Positions 1 through 10,820 of a stretch of 64,000 bases of DNA are shown here, one piece after another (the first letter of the stretch is position 1; each line of letters begins with the position of its first letter). Below the pieces are notes generated by a model. That model did not search any database, was not told where the DNA came from, and worked only from the letters and a program-made list of their open reading frames with translations. The stretch lies in the NCBI GenBank assembly GCA_035771165.1, contig JAWNZC010000100.1, positions 3,258,501 through 3,322,500 of the forward strand, in the 5' to 3' direction. The DNA is from Paragorgia papillata (lineage: Eukaryota; Cnidaria; Anthozoa; Scleralcyonacea; Coralliidae). A program made the position numbers and the translations under genes.

Positions 1-239
1 CTGTCGATCAAAAATAAGCTCGCAAAGGAATCAATCTCTCAGGCGATACTAGACATTGCATGGCCGTTTTATCAAAACTCGCCAAGTAAAGGTAAGCTGT
101 CTCGTTATTTCCATTGGTACACTATTTTCCAGTTACAATGTTTACACCGGTATATTTAGATAGCCGTTGCCCAAATTTAGTTTATAGAACGCACGTTTTT
201 ATACCATGTTTAAACCATTCAGTTGTTTGAGCAGTTTGC

Positions 240-390
240 TCAAGATTTTGAATCTTGGGCCCTAGGGTTGTATGTCAACATGATTTTGAATTTTGAGCAT
301 AATTGTGAGGCAAAAGTATAGTTCCACTGACATTCTCGAGCTTAGCTAATTCGCTGTTTTCCTCAAATAGCTAGAGTATCAACTGTTGTG
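240..390 (-). pseudogene. Downstream part of a decayed OB-fold reading frame
   Basis: Read on the minus strand this stretch continues the frame found at 3514-3809 once the 3.1-kb TTAA element between them is ignored. It gives residues such as VDTLA, then after a frameshift FEENSELAKLENVSG. The joined order and the shared TTAA target site (391-394 and 3514-3517) indicate that one frame was split by the insertion. Sequence below 240 has no convincing frame. It could be the tail of an intact OB-fold gene allele elsewhere; here it is broken. Confidence 0.4.
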
Positions 391-1429
391 TTAAAGTGCC
401 TATCTCATGGTTGGGGATTTTACATATTTAGGATATTTGGAACATTTTAAGACGATTTGTAATATATCTTCTTTTCCTAAAATTTCATCTTCATGGACGT
501 TTTTGCTGTTAAAGTTGGCGATTTTGACGATGGCCGTGAAAATTTTTTACTGGGTTCTAGTCGCCGGAAGTGACGTAGAAGCAGGGAGACCTTCTCAGAC
601 AGCAACAGTGTTTACATCGGGAGTTTACGGTTCATCTTGGATTTTCTTGGCTTTATTCAGGTTATTTTGTCGGAAATTCTTTTAAAAACTATGCCAAACA
701 GGTGCGTAGTGTTTTTACTCTCGAATGAACCCAATTGATATGCTAGAATAGCGCTGTATGCCATTTCTTTTTTTGCGACAATAACGATGTACAATCCCGA
801 CTCACGGAAGGCGAATAAAAGAAGGATAGCTTCGGGTGAAAGGAACGCCGAATTGTCAAGGATAAAGGTGTGAAATGAACGCCGACATCTACTTCTGTGA
901 TCTGTTCGTCGTTCGAAGTAGTTTCAACGGGAATATTTAGTAGTAAGACGATTCACAGCAGTTTATCACGAGGAAAACCCGTCGGTGTGGCGATTACAAA
1001 ACGACAACAATAGAGCGTGGGGAAGTGACAAGAACTTGTGCATATCATCAGTCTTATATTTCTTTTTATCGAAGTATTGTTTGCGTTCGATCTTTGATCA
1101 AGAATATATCGAAATATACTTGACTTGGTAATGTCGTCTACCTCTGGTTCTAACACTGATAGCTAAAATGACTAGACTAGGATGTAAACATTCCGGGATA
1201 CGTAATCGAGATCGAAGACGAAGTAAAACTGTCTTCCAGTGCAGTGCGGCCATACCTGAAGACGAATCATCTGAATGCATTGTCAAGCCGTATGAAGACG
1301 AGTCGGTTGCCGATGAAATTTGGATCGTAAATCATAATGAGCAAATGCGACCTGAAAAAGGTCTTTAGTACGACGGCTACAAATTCGCTTTTGAGGGGCA
1401 CGATAAATGATTGGTAAGTGATCAATGTT

Positions 1430-1830
1430 GTTTTCACGCATTTGCTAAAACAAAATTGTATGCTGTCAAAGCCATATGTGTCGGAAACTGTGTTGTTGAT
1501 ATTACCTTGTTTAATTATTAATTACGGTGAACTATTTCGGGACATTAGAATATTTAATTTGATTGACATTTGATTATCACGTGATAGATTTAGAGCGGGA
1601 AAGTAGGCCAGAGTGTTGTCGATTTCCTGTGCGAAGGAGTGATCGAATTCGAGCTGTGATTTGTGATTTTAATATTAAGTTTTATTTGTTATTCTTTTGT
1701 GAATTTGATTTTTGTGATCGTGTGGGACTTTCTAAAAGGATCGAACCCCCTTTTCCCACATTACTGGCACCTCCGACGGGATATTTTGGTGGTTTTATCG
1801 TGTGTTATACGCTCCATGTGGATATAAACA
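1430..1830 (+). mobile_element. LTR end and primer-binding site of a BEL/Pao-type fragment
   Basis: A TGGCACCTCCGACGGGAT stretch at 1765-1782 follows a CCCACA end, which is how a tRNA primer-binding site sits after a 5' LTR. The leader then runs to an ATG at 1831. The LTR start is not defined; a point near 1430 is a guess. No 3' LTR is seen before the element's right arm begins, so only the 5' portion is present. It lies in the central part of the TTAA element. Confidence 0.4.
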
Positions 1831-2130
1831 ATGTCGTTAAAGAAGCAACTGACGGAGCTAGACGTGAAGTTAAGAGCTTTGCAATTTCGAGTGAACCGCA
1901 GCAACGAGATCATAGAGAAAGGTGACAGATCTGCTGTGGAGAGACAAAGAGAGTCCATTCAAACGCTCGTGAGTACAATAAATTGTTTAAAGGGGTCTAT
2001 CGAAGAAGCGAAATTTGGGCAAGGCGAATCTGAAAGCGATGTAGAACAATGGTCGCAAGACATTGACGCACAAGTCGCCACAGCTGACCAGTGTTGTAAA
2101 AAACTATTTTTGCGTTGCAGGCGACAGTAA
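1831..2130 (+). pseudogene. Gag-like N-terminal fragment of a BEL/Pao retrotransposon
   Basis: A 99-residue frame begins MSLKKQLTELDVKLRALQ and is largely charged, helical and Cys-poor, like the coiled-coil N-terminal gag segment of BEL/Pao elements. It starts 48 nt after a primer-binding-site-like sequence. No protease, reverse transcriptase or integrase follows, and the frame ends in a Cys/Arg-rich stretch, so it is a truncated copy. Assignment rests on position and composition rather than on a diagnostic motif; a captured host exon is the alternative. Confidence 0.4.
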
Positions 2131-3513
2131 CATACAGAGTCAATTTCTTCAAGTTTGAAGATGAAATCGCACAATTGTTGTTGTTTATCGAATTGGACGA
2201 GCACTGAATTGTGGCAATTTTGAAGAACGAAGCAATTCTATTAGCCTAGGTGAATTGTGCGCAGCTGGCTTATTCGCAAGTGGAAATCGGAAAGCGAACG
2301 GGTATTCTATTAATCAATACTGACAGTATCTACCTGCTTTCTACATCTTCTATTTTATACTTTGCCTCGTCAATTCTTCGATATTTGCAGCCCGCTAGAC
2401 GCAGTGACCAGATATATAACAAATATAAACATGCGAATCATTTGGCTTTGACATAAAATTTTGTTTTAGCAAATATGGCCAATTGCAAATATGGCATGCC
2501 AGTATATACAACATTCGACAAAACGTAAACATAAATTCACTGATAAAGCAAACTTTCATAACTTACAAATCGTTCACCTTATTGTGCCCCGCAAAGCGAA
2601 TTTATAGCCATCGTAGAATATATTTTTCAAGTCGCATTTCATCCTAAGCTCGTCTTCATACGGCTTGACAATGCATTCTGATGATTCGTCTTCAGGTATA
2701 AATGGCCTAGACAGTTTTACTTCGTCTTCGATCTCGATTACGTATCCCGGAATGTTTACCTCCTAGTCTAGTCATTTTGGCTATCAGCATTAGAACCAGA
2801 GGTAGACGACATTACCAAGTCAAGTATATTTCGATATATTCTTGATCGAAGATCGAATTCGATAAAAAGAAATATGAGACTGATGACATGCACAAGTTCT
2901 TGTCACTTTCCGGAAAAACACGCTCTATTGTTGTCGTTTTGTAATCGCCACACCGACGGGTTTTCCTCGTGATAAACTGCTGTGAATCGTCTTAGTACCA
3001 AACTACTTCGAACAACGAACAGGTCATGGAAGTAGATGTCGGCGTTCATTTCGGCATTTCGGCGTTTCCCGAAGCTATCCTTTTATTCGCCTCCAGTGAG
3101 TCGGGAATCGGGATTGTACATCGTTATTGTCGCAAAAAAAGAAATGGCATACAGCGCTATTCTAGCATATCAATTGGGTTCATTCGAGAGTAAAAACACT
3201 ATGCACCTGTTTGGCATAATTTTTAAAAGAATTTCCGACAAAATAATCTGAATAAAGCCAAGAAAATCCAAGGTGAACCGTAAACTCCCGATGTAAACAC
3301 TGTTACTGTCTGAGAAGGTCTCCCTGCTTCTACGTCACTTCCGGCGACTAGAACCCAGTAAAAAATTTTCACGGCCATCGTCAAAATCGCCAACTTTAAC
3401 AGCAAAAAAGTCCATGAAGATGAAATTTTAGGAAAAGAAGATATATTACAAATCTTCTTAAAATGTTCCAAGTATCCTAAATATGTAAAATCCTCAACCA
3501 TGAGATAGGCACT

Positions 3514-3809
3514 TTAAGAACCCATCCTTCCTTTTCTTCACTGCATTCACGGACCTGGAGATTTTTGAATGTATAAACACCACCGAGAGAGACTTTCTCA
3601 ATGTGACTTTGCCATAAAATTAACTTCAGAAAACATGATTCATCAGCAATATAACAATGCCTTTTCTTCAACTTCATTGAACCAACAACTTCCACTTCTT
3701 CTTCCTTCGAAACAACTTTTGCAGTTAAATTAACCATATCCATATCTACACTATCTTCTACCACTGCTTTTAAAGACAAAGCAGATTTACAAAGCACCAA
3801 ATTACACAA
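3514..3809 (-). pseudogene. OB-fold (RPA-like) protein fragment interrupted by a transposon
   Basis: The frame begins near 3809 and contains an alternating-hydrophobic region with GSMKLKKRHCYIADESC, LKLILWQSHIE and GGVYTFKNLQVRE. This is the pattern of a five-stranded OB fold as in replication protein A-like single-strand-DNA-binding domains: strand, Lys-rich turn, IADES, LILW, then G-x-Y-x-F-x-N. Translation proceeds into the TTAA site, after which the transposon arm replaces the natural C terminus. The remainder appears at 240-390. Many such OB-fold frames in invertebrate genomes are repeat-associated, so a TE-encoded origin is possible. Confidence 0.45.
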
Positions 3810-5115
3810 TTACACAAAGCACCAAAACTTTATGCTGAAAATCATACCGTACTCTGATGAACTTGCTTCTCTAATCTTAAAATATTAGCAAAATGGAGGA
3901 TTTATTAGTGGAGGATTTCCACCCAAATTAATTGACAAAAATTGAATATATTATGTCTGTACATATAATTATCTGACTGTATGTAAAAATGAAATTGGTT
4001 CAAACATTTTCTTATTTACGAGTTTATTAATTAAATCTGTAGCTCAGTTACTCGCAGGGGAAGCCAATATTAAAAATATCTTTTTTTTAGTCAGTTGTTT
4101 ACGACAGCTGACACGCGCCATTAATGTAGCAAACTTTATGCAAGAGAAATAAAATGAGTTATTAAGAAACACCATGTGGCTTGTGACTAACCTATAAACT
4201 TCACACATGTGCGACAGGGAAGCCTTTCCCTTTTGCATAAAACACCTCAGCTAGCAGGTAAACCTATAGTTTATTGAGCTAAAAATATGTCAAAATATGC
4301 TAAAAATGTCATATTGAGCTTGCATTTTAATGCTGAGATTGAATTTCCTGATGAAAAACATGGTATTAATTTGACCTATTCTGGCTATTCATAGGTGTGG
4401 GTAGCGGGGGGGTGGGGGGGGGGGGGGCAATCTGATACAAGCGTACACTATGGATGAAATGCATTGTGGTTGTGACATTGCCCATTCAGTCCATCGTCAA
4501 GTGCTAAGTTGATTACTGTGTATGTTTCACCATTCGTACATCTCTTTTATAAGGAATGTTCATGTGGAGGGTTAACCATTAAAGAAGACTACGAACTATC
4601 ATAAATGATCTGAATATATTGATACATCAACGCTGTGAATTTTGGTTCAAATATCTAATGAAAAATGAGAACTAGTAATTACTGTAACTATTAACACTAA
4701 TCTAAACTGTATACAGTATAATGAACACCAACTGAAATAATTTAATTTCAAATAATGTATTGTTTCTTAGAATAAATCACTACAGTTCAAGGTTGTCTGA
4801 CTAGCAGACACGTTTCTCAACATTTATTTTCGTACTATCCCTTAAGTTTTGACATAAAAAGTGTAAAATGTGAAAAACTTCGTTTTGAAGTATGTATACT
4901 TGTATAATCAAACTGCTCAGAGAAATGGTAAAAACAGAGAAAATATAGGTATACGTAAAGTAGTGGTAGATCCCAGACTCCAGCGCGGTATAATTCAACA
5001 TGGCGGGAAGAGCAACTTTACTTCGAACATTTTCACACAAAACGTGTTTCAAAACACGCGTTGGGGAATTTAAAATCATTCATGGATTATTTATTTACCC
5101 AAGAACGGCGAAATA
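3810..5115. other. No gene recognised; G-homopolymer
   Basis: AT-rich sequence without a convincing coding frame. A run rich in G at about 4407-4427 is the only marked feature. Confidence 0.5.
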
Positions 5116-5123
5116 CGATGAAG

Positions 5124-5646
5124 TAGTGGTGTGCGTCGAATCGGATTGACCCCTTGTAGTCCGAGGGTTTGCCAAAACTGTCAATCCGAATCCGATACGA
5201 TCCGAAGCCAAAAAATCGTAGTCCGATCCGATCCGATCCTAAAACAGCTGCTCAAATCCGTTCCGATCCGATCCGGTCCGAGAAAATTAGAACACCGGAT
5301 GTATGTTGGAATAATTGCGCAAACTTTCCGAAAAGAAGACCAATGAACAAATAAATTAAAAAAACTATTATACAATAATAATCTTATGTAATAATAGCCT
5401 TCATATATTGTGCAACGTGCATACAACTAGTGAATTTGTTAATTTTGTGACAAAAACAATGACAAAGGTGAATCTGATGCGGATAAAAAAGTGCAAAATC
5501 CGATTCGATCCGATCTGGGATAAAAAGAACAAAATCCGATCCGATCCGAGAAAAAAATAACAACATCCGATCCGATCCGAACGATAAAAGTTTAGTCCGA
5601 ATCCCATCCGAATCCGATCGGATCGGATCGGATTCGCACACCTCTA
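5124..5646. mobile_element. hAT-type MITE built of ATCCG repeats
   Basis: The ends TAGTGGTGTGCG and CGCACACCTCTA are inverted. The flanks CGATGAAG (5116-5123) and CGATGGAG (5647-5654) are an 8-bp target duplication with one mismatch, as for hAT elements. The interior on both sides is many degenerate copies of ATCCG, inverted between left and right, so the element can fold back. No transposase is encoded; the short frames rich in RSDP/IGSD are translations of the repeat. Confidence 0.75.
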
Positions 5647-5654
5647 CGATGGAG

Positions 5655-6480
5655 ACACGGCGAATTTGCTACAAAATCCGCTCAACCACCGGCGAAATTC
5701 GCCGTTGGCCGGCCTAAATCTGAAAGACTGCAACCGGGCTTAACTATTGGTGAGAGGCAGCACGCTAACAGCACACGCCATCCGTGCTCAGTACACGCCT
5801 TCCGTCAAGTATACAGTGTATCTTCACAAAATGTCGCAGTACTGTCCGAACCAATGCAAATGGGTATTGGTGGCAAATTTTGATGGCTTTGCCACCTTGC
5901 ACAGTTATTTTACAGCACAATACCACGTACAGTATTTGAATTATACGTTGTTCCCATCTAGGTTGCCCATGCATGTAAAAGTAATTAAAAAAACAATACT
6001 TCTCCTTTGTAAAATAAGCTAATCCCAACATTCTAACATGCCCATTTTCGCAGGCAAAATACGCTGCATGCACGAATGCGCGATCGCGCGGCATGGGATG
6101 GCCACTACTTAACGTAGCCCGAGCTAACGCCTAGTGGGCGTCTTGTTTCATTTATATTACTGATATGTCCTGGGGTTTTTCCAACCTCATTAGATACATT
6201 AGTCTTAATAACAATCGCATATATTTGTAGCACAACATCTGTGTAAACCAAACTATAACTTCATTTCTATTTCCATACTGCTTAGCCAACGTTATTAGAC
6301 ATAGGCAAATAAAGCACACTCAAAATTAACATTTCATTCCAAAATTTACCTTTTGGACGAATTGATGCTTGCTTTGCTTTCAAAATATTATTATGTGAGC
6401 CAATTATGGCTGTATACAACTCAATGGGGACAGCCATATTTCGCTTTGAGTATAAAATACTCAAACAATATTAAGAATAA
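5655..6480. other. No gene recognised
   Basis: Mixed-composition intergenic sequence. Frames of 60-109 codons occur on both strands but show no motif or splice support. Confidence 0.5.
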
Positions 6481-6489
6481 TATAACTTT

Positions 6490-6676
6490 TTAAATAAACC
6501 AGTAATTTATTGGCAAAGTGGCACAACGGCTTGCTAAAATAAATTATACATAGCAGTGGCACAACGGCTTGCTAAAATAGATTAAATAGCAGTTGTACAA
6601 CGGCTTGTTAAAATGGATATAGCAGTGGCCCAACGGCTTGTTAAAATAAATTATATAGCAGTGGCACAACGGCTTT
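6490..6676 (+). repeat. Short tandem repeat, about 40-bp unit
   Basis: About five degenerate copies of a unit containing TGGCACAACGGCTTGCTAAA followed by an AT stretch and AGCAG. The array abuts the left end of the element beginning at 6681. Confidence 0.7.
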
Positions 6677-7480
6677 TTAAAGGCCTGGCCAAACGCTTTC
6701 AACATTTCATTCAACATCGTTCAACATTGTTGAATTCAACATGTTGAAGGCGTTTGGCCACCCCTGTTGAATGATGTTGAACGTTGTTGAATGGTGTTGA
6801 ATGATGTTGAACGAAATTTCAACATGTTCAAATTTTCGTTCAACACGCGGTCAACATTTCTATTGTTCTCAAAGTGTTGAAAGGTGTTGAACGCATTTGG
6901 CCACATTTCATTCAATCTCGTCCCCAGAGCCAAACCCCTCGCACGCGAGCGGAAAAGAGGCTCTGGGACAATCGATTTGAAACTTGACTCTGATTGGTTA
7001 AACGTTCGACGCCTACTGCGCTGCGCAGATAATTTTACACCCATGCTCCATTGCTCCCAGCGCGGCCTTCTTGTAATGGTGGCTGTTTTCGAGAAACATG
7101 CCATTAGGGAGAGACCTGCTCCGGCTTCTCATTGGTCGATAAATATAGTAACACTGCGATGACGTACTCAGATTTCGAGTCGCTTGGTTTAAACATGATC
7201 GCACTTTATATCAATTCGCAATAATAAGGATTAATTTATAACGTAACAAGGATTTATTTGAAAAGAACTACCATGAGAAAATCTCAGTAATCAGTTTAAA
7301 ACTATCCATATAGCGACCTTTTTGTATCTAGTGTCGCACAGATGCTTACACGCGCAAATCACACGGAATGTATAACCACTACAACATAGGTTTTAAAATC
7401 GAATAGGAGCCAAGGGCAAGGTGTAGACGTAAATATACAGAGAGAATTATACTCACTGATATATATATATATATATATAA

Positions 7481-7647
7481 CAATCGAAATATAGTAATTT
7501 AGGTTAGATATACTGCCGAAACAGAGAACGTAGGAATCTAACGTTTCGAGCGAAGGCCTTCTGACGAAGGGCCTTCGCTCGAAACGTTAGATTCCTACGT
7601 TCTCTGTTTCGGCAGTATATCTAACCTAAGTTACTATATTTCGATTG
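7481..7647. repeat. Near-perfect 167-bp hairpin with a hammerhead-like core
   Basis: Arms of about 80 bp are complementary almost throughout, from CAATCGAAATATAGTAA to its complement, with the centre near 7564. The loop region contains CTGACGA, a GGGC/GCTC stem and CGAAAC, the order of a hammerhead catalytic core, but the palindrome leaves no proper stem I. The following tail ACACTGCCTACGCAGCAC also follows the hairpin at 12331-12385 and, in variant form, occurs within the array at 32045. Confidence 0.8.
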
Positions 7648-7975
7648 TTGTTTCTACACTGCCTACGCAGCACGCTACTTTTATTTCACTATTTGGATTA
7701 ATAGATATATATATATATATATATAAGTGAGTTTTGGTTCACGAAATGTTAGAGAGTGCTCAATACCATATATAGATAGAGCAAAATACAAAGTATAAAG
7801 TATAGTTTTACCTTAAAGTCTTCGCTACAAGAGGTTTCACCCTAAACTGAATCATCAGGCCGTTTAGGGTGAAAACTCTGGTAGCGAAGACTTTAAGGTA
7901 AAACTATACTTTATACTTTGTATATATATATATATATATATACAAAGCATAAAGTATAGTTTTACCTTAAAGTCT

Positions 7976-8016
7976 TCGCTACCAGAGGTTTCACCCTAAA
8001 CGGGATCATCAGGCGA
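7976..8016 (-). ncRNA. Hammerhead ribozyme (Penelope-like element, left copy)
   Basis: On the minus strand this is the same 41-nt motif described at 10800-10840: stem I TCGC/GCGA, core CTGATGA, stem II CCC/GGG, core GAAA, stem III ACC/GGT with loop TCT, and a GUA cleavage triplet. The 5' part overlaps the last codons and stop of the reverse-transcriptase frame starting upstream on the same strand. Confidence 0.7.
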
Positions 8017-9690
8017 CTGGAAAATATCGGTTAGTGGGCTGCTTAAATGCGTTAGTTGGGGCGTGGGTGTGGGCGTCGAAACGTCCGGCGCATTCATTTG
8101 GAGCGTGGGTGTGGGCGTCGAAACGTTGCGCGCATTCCTTTGATTGTTTAGGTTGTTGATCCGAAATCTATTTTTGTGCCGACACGTCGAAACTATTTCT
8201 GATCTTTTGTTTAGTAAGAGTTGTTTGTCTGCCTTCATGATGAAAAGTTTTTCGTCCAAACATAAATTGCATCTTTTTGATCCTCCCGTGTAAGAAATTG
8301 AGTGTTTTAGTATAGACCAGGTTATGTCGAAACTTTGTTTTTTTTCTTTTAGATTCCAAATGTATTTCGAAAGTTCCGTCTCATTTGAATACTTTTTATT
8401 CTGGAAAGATTTAGTATGGTTACGATATCGCTCTTTAAATGTACTTGCTGTCATGCCAATGTATTGCTTGGTGATGTTCGTGTTGCTTATGGAAATAGAT
8501 GCCTTGTATACTATGTTGTTTGTCATGCATTGCCCACGTAGGGGGCAATTGTCCTTAATCCTGCAATTGCAACTGCTTGTAACTATGCTTCGTGGCTTGC
8601 TTTTCCTGATTGTGCGTGAATTATGTTTCGTGATAATAGACTTGACGTTGTTCATGCAACTATAGCTAATCTTGACTGTGTTTCTGTTAAAAAGTTTGTG
8701 AAGCTTGTGTCCTGGTGGAAAGTGCTTGTCAATAAGGCTAAGAAAGTTGCGTCCTATGTTTGTTTTGACATTTCTGTTAAATGGAGGGTTAAACCAGATG
8801 ATATTGCGGCGTCTATTTCTGCGTGTTTGCTGTGGTGCTTCTTGTGTGTAGTTTAGCTCATGGTTGAAATTGCTGCGCCTTAATGCATCTTGGTAAATTG
8901 GTGCGGTTTGATGGAATGTCCGCTCGTCAGACGAGAGGAGGGAAATGCGCTTGTTGATTGATGTAGGTAGCTGTCTTAAAATGCTTGGTGGGTGGTTTGA
9001 TTGCTTGTTTATGTATAATGGATCGTCATTGGGCTTTCGAAAAGGTTTGTATTTTCCATTGCTTAGGTCGAAAGTGACGTCTAAAAAGTTTACTGAAATT
9101 AAATTTGCTTCTGCCGTGATTTTTAAGCCAAACTGTTCGAAACTTTTGTGAAGATCTTTTCTTGTTTTGTCTGCCAATCGTGCGGTCTTATTTTTTAGTA
9201 CTGCCAATCCGTCGTCTCTATATAGGCCAATATTTTGGTTGCCAAACTTTTTCCCTAGGTCGTTTAGAATGAAAAGGCCTACTAGTTCGCATACTTCAGC
9301 GCCGTCATAGCTACCCATGGTAACATCAAATAAACTGTTGCTGTCTTTTTTTATCCACGGTTTTTCGTTGTTGAAAAGGAGCGATTTTCTAGCGTGTTTT
9401 ATTATTGAAATGTCACTTTCGGTAATAATAGCCAAATTTCTGGCCCAAGATAATGCTTGGTCCAGAAGGTCTTCAGAAATTGAAGGGTAGAAATTAACAA
9501 TGTCAAACGAAATGAAGGTGTGTCTGTTTTTCTCTTCAATGTTGCCAAACCATTCGATTACTTCTTGTGTGCTTCTCCATTGATTTACGTTCAAAATGTT
9601 CCTTAACTTAGAGTTGATTTTATCAAGAATTACTTTGCTGAGCTTTCCGGACTCACTTTTAACACTTTGGCTTAAATTAGCACTTTGGCT
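7996..9690 (-). CDS. Penelope-like element RT plus GIY-YIG endonuclease, 5'-truncated
   Basis: The frame is open from about 9690 to the stop at 7996; 532 residues are counted from an internal TTG at 9594, and upstream codons (ESGKLSKVILDKIN) extend it. Reverse transcriptase blocks: FDIVNFYPSIS near residue 30, SYDGAEVCELVGLFI near 93 and the catalytic YRDD near 126. A Cys-rich linker (CNCRIKDNCPLRGQC, near residue 352) precedes the GIY-YIG nuclease, visible as VYKASIS, then QYIGMTASTFKERYRNH. A C-x2-C pair (CNLC, near residue 451) lies C-terminal. The N-terminal RT fingers are missing, so the copy is not full length. Its 3' end merges into a hammerhead ribozyme. Such elements are copied by target-primed reverse transcription. 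Confidence 0.9.
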   Translation of the reverse strand, partial: SQSANLSQSVKSESGKLSKVILDKINSKLRNILNVNQWRSTQEVIEWFGNIEEKNRHTFISFDIVNFYPSISEDLLDQALSWARNLAIITESDISIIKHARKSLLFNNEKPWIKKDSNSLFDVTMGSYDGAEVCELVGLFILNDLGKKFGNQNIGLYRDDGLAVLKNKTARLADKTRKDLHKSFEQFGLKITAEANLISVNFLDVTFDLSNGKYKPFRKPNDDPLYINKQSNHPPSILRQLPTSINKRISLLSSDERTFHQTAPIYQDALRRSNFNHELNYTQEAPQQTRRNRRRNIIWFNPPFNRNVKTNIGRNFLSLIDKHFPPGHKLHKLFNRNTVKISYSCMNNVKSIITKHNSRTIRKSKPRSIVTSSCNCRIKDNCPLRGQCMTNNIVYKASISISNTNITKQYIGMTASTFKERYRNHTKSFQNKKYSNETELSKYIWNLKEKKQSFDITWSILKHSISYTGGSKRCNLCLDEKLFIMKADKQLLLNKRSEIVSTCRHKNRFRINNLNNQRNARNVSTPTPTLQMNAPDVSTPTPTPQLTHLSSPLTDIFQSPDDPV

Positions 9691-10820
9691 TAAAAATCAC
9701 GGCAGAAGCAAATTTAATTTCAGTAAACTTTTTAGACGTCACTTTCGACCTAAGCAATGGAAAATACAAACCTTTTCGAAAGCCCAATGACGATCCATTA
9801 TACATAAACAAGCAATCAAACCACCCACCAAGCATTTTAAGACAGCTACCTACATCAATCAACAAGCGCATTTCCCTCCTCTCGTCTGACGAGCGGACAT
9901 TCCATCAAACCGCACCAATTTACCAAGATGCATTAAGGCGCAGCAATTTCAACCATGAGCTAAACTACACACAAGAAGCACCACAGCAAACACGCAGAAA
10001 TAGACGCCGCAATATCATCTGGTTTAACCCTCCATTTAACAGAAATGTCAAAACAAACATAGGACGCAACTTTCTTAGCCTTATTGACAAGCACTTTCCA
10101 CCAGGACACAAGCTTCACAAACTTTTTAACAGAAACACAGTCAAGATTAGCTATAGTTGCATGAACAACGTCAAGTCTATTATCACGAAACATAATTCAC
10201 GCACAATCAGGAAAAGCAAGCCACGAAGCATAGTTACAAGCAGTTGCAATTGCAGGATTAAGGACAATTGCCCCCTACGTGGGCAATGCATGACAAACAA
10301 CATAGTATACAAGGCATCTATTTCCATAAGCAACACGAACATCACCAAGCAATACATTGGCATGACAGCAAGTACATTTAAAGAGCGATATCGTAACCAT
10401 ACTAAATCTTTCCAGAATAAAAAGTATTCAAATGAGACGGAACTTTCGAAATACATTTGGAATCTAAAAGAAAAAAAACAAAGTTTCGACATAACCTGGT
10501 CTATACTAAAACACTCAATTTCTTACACGGGAGGATCAAAAAGATGCAATTTATGTTTGGACGAAAAACTTTTCATCATGAAGGCAGACAAACAACTCTT
10601 ACTAAACAAAAGATCAGAAATAGTTTCGACGTGTCGGCACAAAAATAGATTTCGGATCAACAACCTAAACAATCAAAGGAATGCGCGCAACGTTTCGACG
10701 CCCACACCCACGCTCCAAATGAATGCGCCGGACGTTTCGACGCCCACACCCACGCCCCAACTAACGCATTTAAGCAGCCCACTAACCGATATTTTCCAGT
10801 CGCCTGATGATCCCGTTTAG
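9687..10820 (+). CDS. Second Penelope-like element copy, inverted, RT C-terminus plus GIY-YIG
   Basis: Beginning abruptly at codons for FGLKITAEANLIS, the frame stays open to the stop at 10820 and repeats the C-terminal two thirds of the 7996-9690 protein: connection region, Cys-rich linker, GIY-YIG core (QYIGMTASTFKERYRNH) and C-x2-C. No start codon is expected because it is a truncated copy. It faces away from the first copy (5' ends together). Long antisense frames over the two arms translate identically, so the copies are nearly identical and the duplication is young or kept alike by gene conversion. Confidence 0.85.
   Translation, partial: GLKITAEANLISVNFLDVTFDLSNGKYKPFRKPNDDPLYINKQSNHPPSILRQLPTSINKRISLLSSDERTFHQTAPIYQDALRRSNFNHELNYTQEAPQQTRRNRRRNIIWFNPPFNRNVKTNIGRNFLSLIDKHFPPGHKLHKLFNRNTVKISYSCMNNVKSIITKHNSRTIRKSKPRSIVTSSCNCRIKDNCPLRGQCMTNNIVYKASISISNTNITKQYIGMTASTFKERYRNHTKSFQNKKYSNETELSKYIWNLKEKKQSFDITWSILKHSISYTGGSKRCNLCLDEKLFIMKADKQLLLNKRSEIVSTCRHKNRFRINNLNNQRNARNVSTPTPTLQMNAPDVSTPTPTPQLTHLSSPLTDIFQSPDDPV

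Larger units (their letters stand above)
395..3513. mobile_element. TTAA-flanked DNA transposon with about 1-kb terminal inverted repeats
   Basis: The ends are AGTGCCTATCTCATGG and its complement, each directly bordered by TTAA (391-394, 3514-3517). The arms run from 395 to about 1410 and from about 2575 to 3513 as diverged inverted copies, so the same 92-residue frame appears at 407-685 (+) and 3223-3501 (-). TTAA duplication is typical of Kolobok and piggyBac elements. The AGTGCC start recurs in the MITE at 50683-51139. No transposase is visible, so the copy is probably non-autonomous. The superfamily is inferred from the target site only. Confidence 0.75.

Noticed and set aside
8324..8856. 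Long plus-strand frames (113 and 77 codons) opposite the Penelope ORF
   Set aside because: Antisense shadows; the same shadows recur at 9960-10492 on the other strand because of the palindrome.
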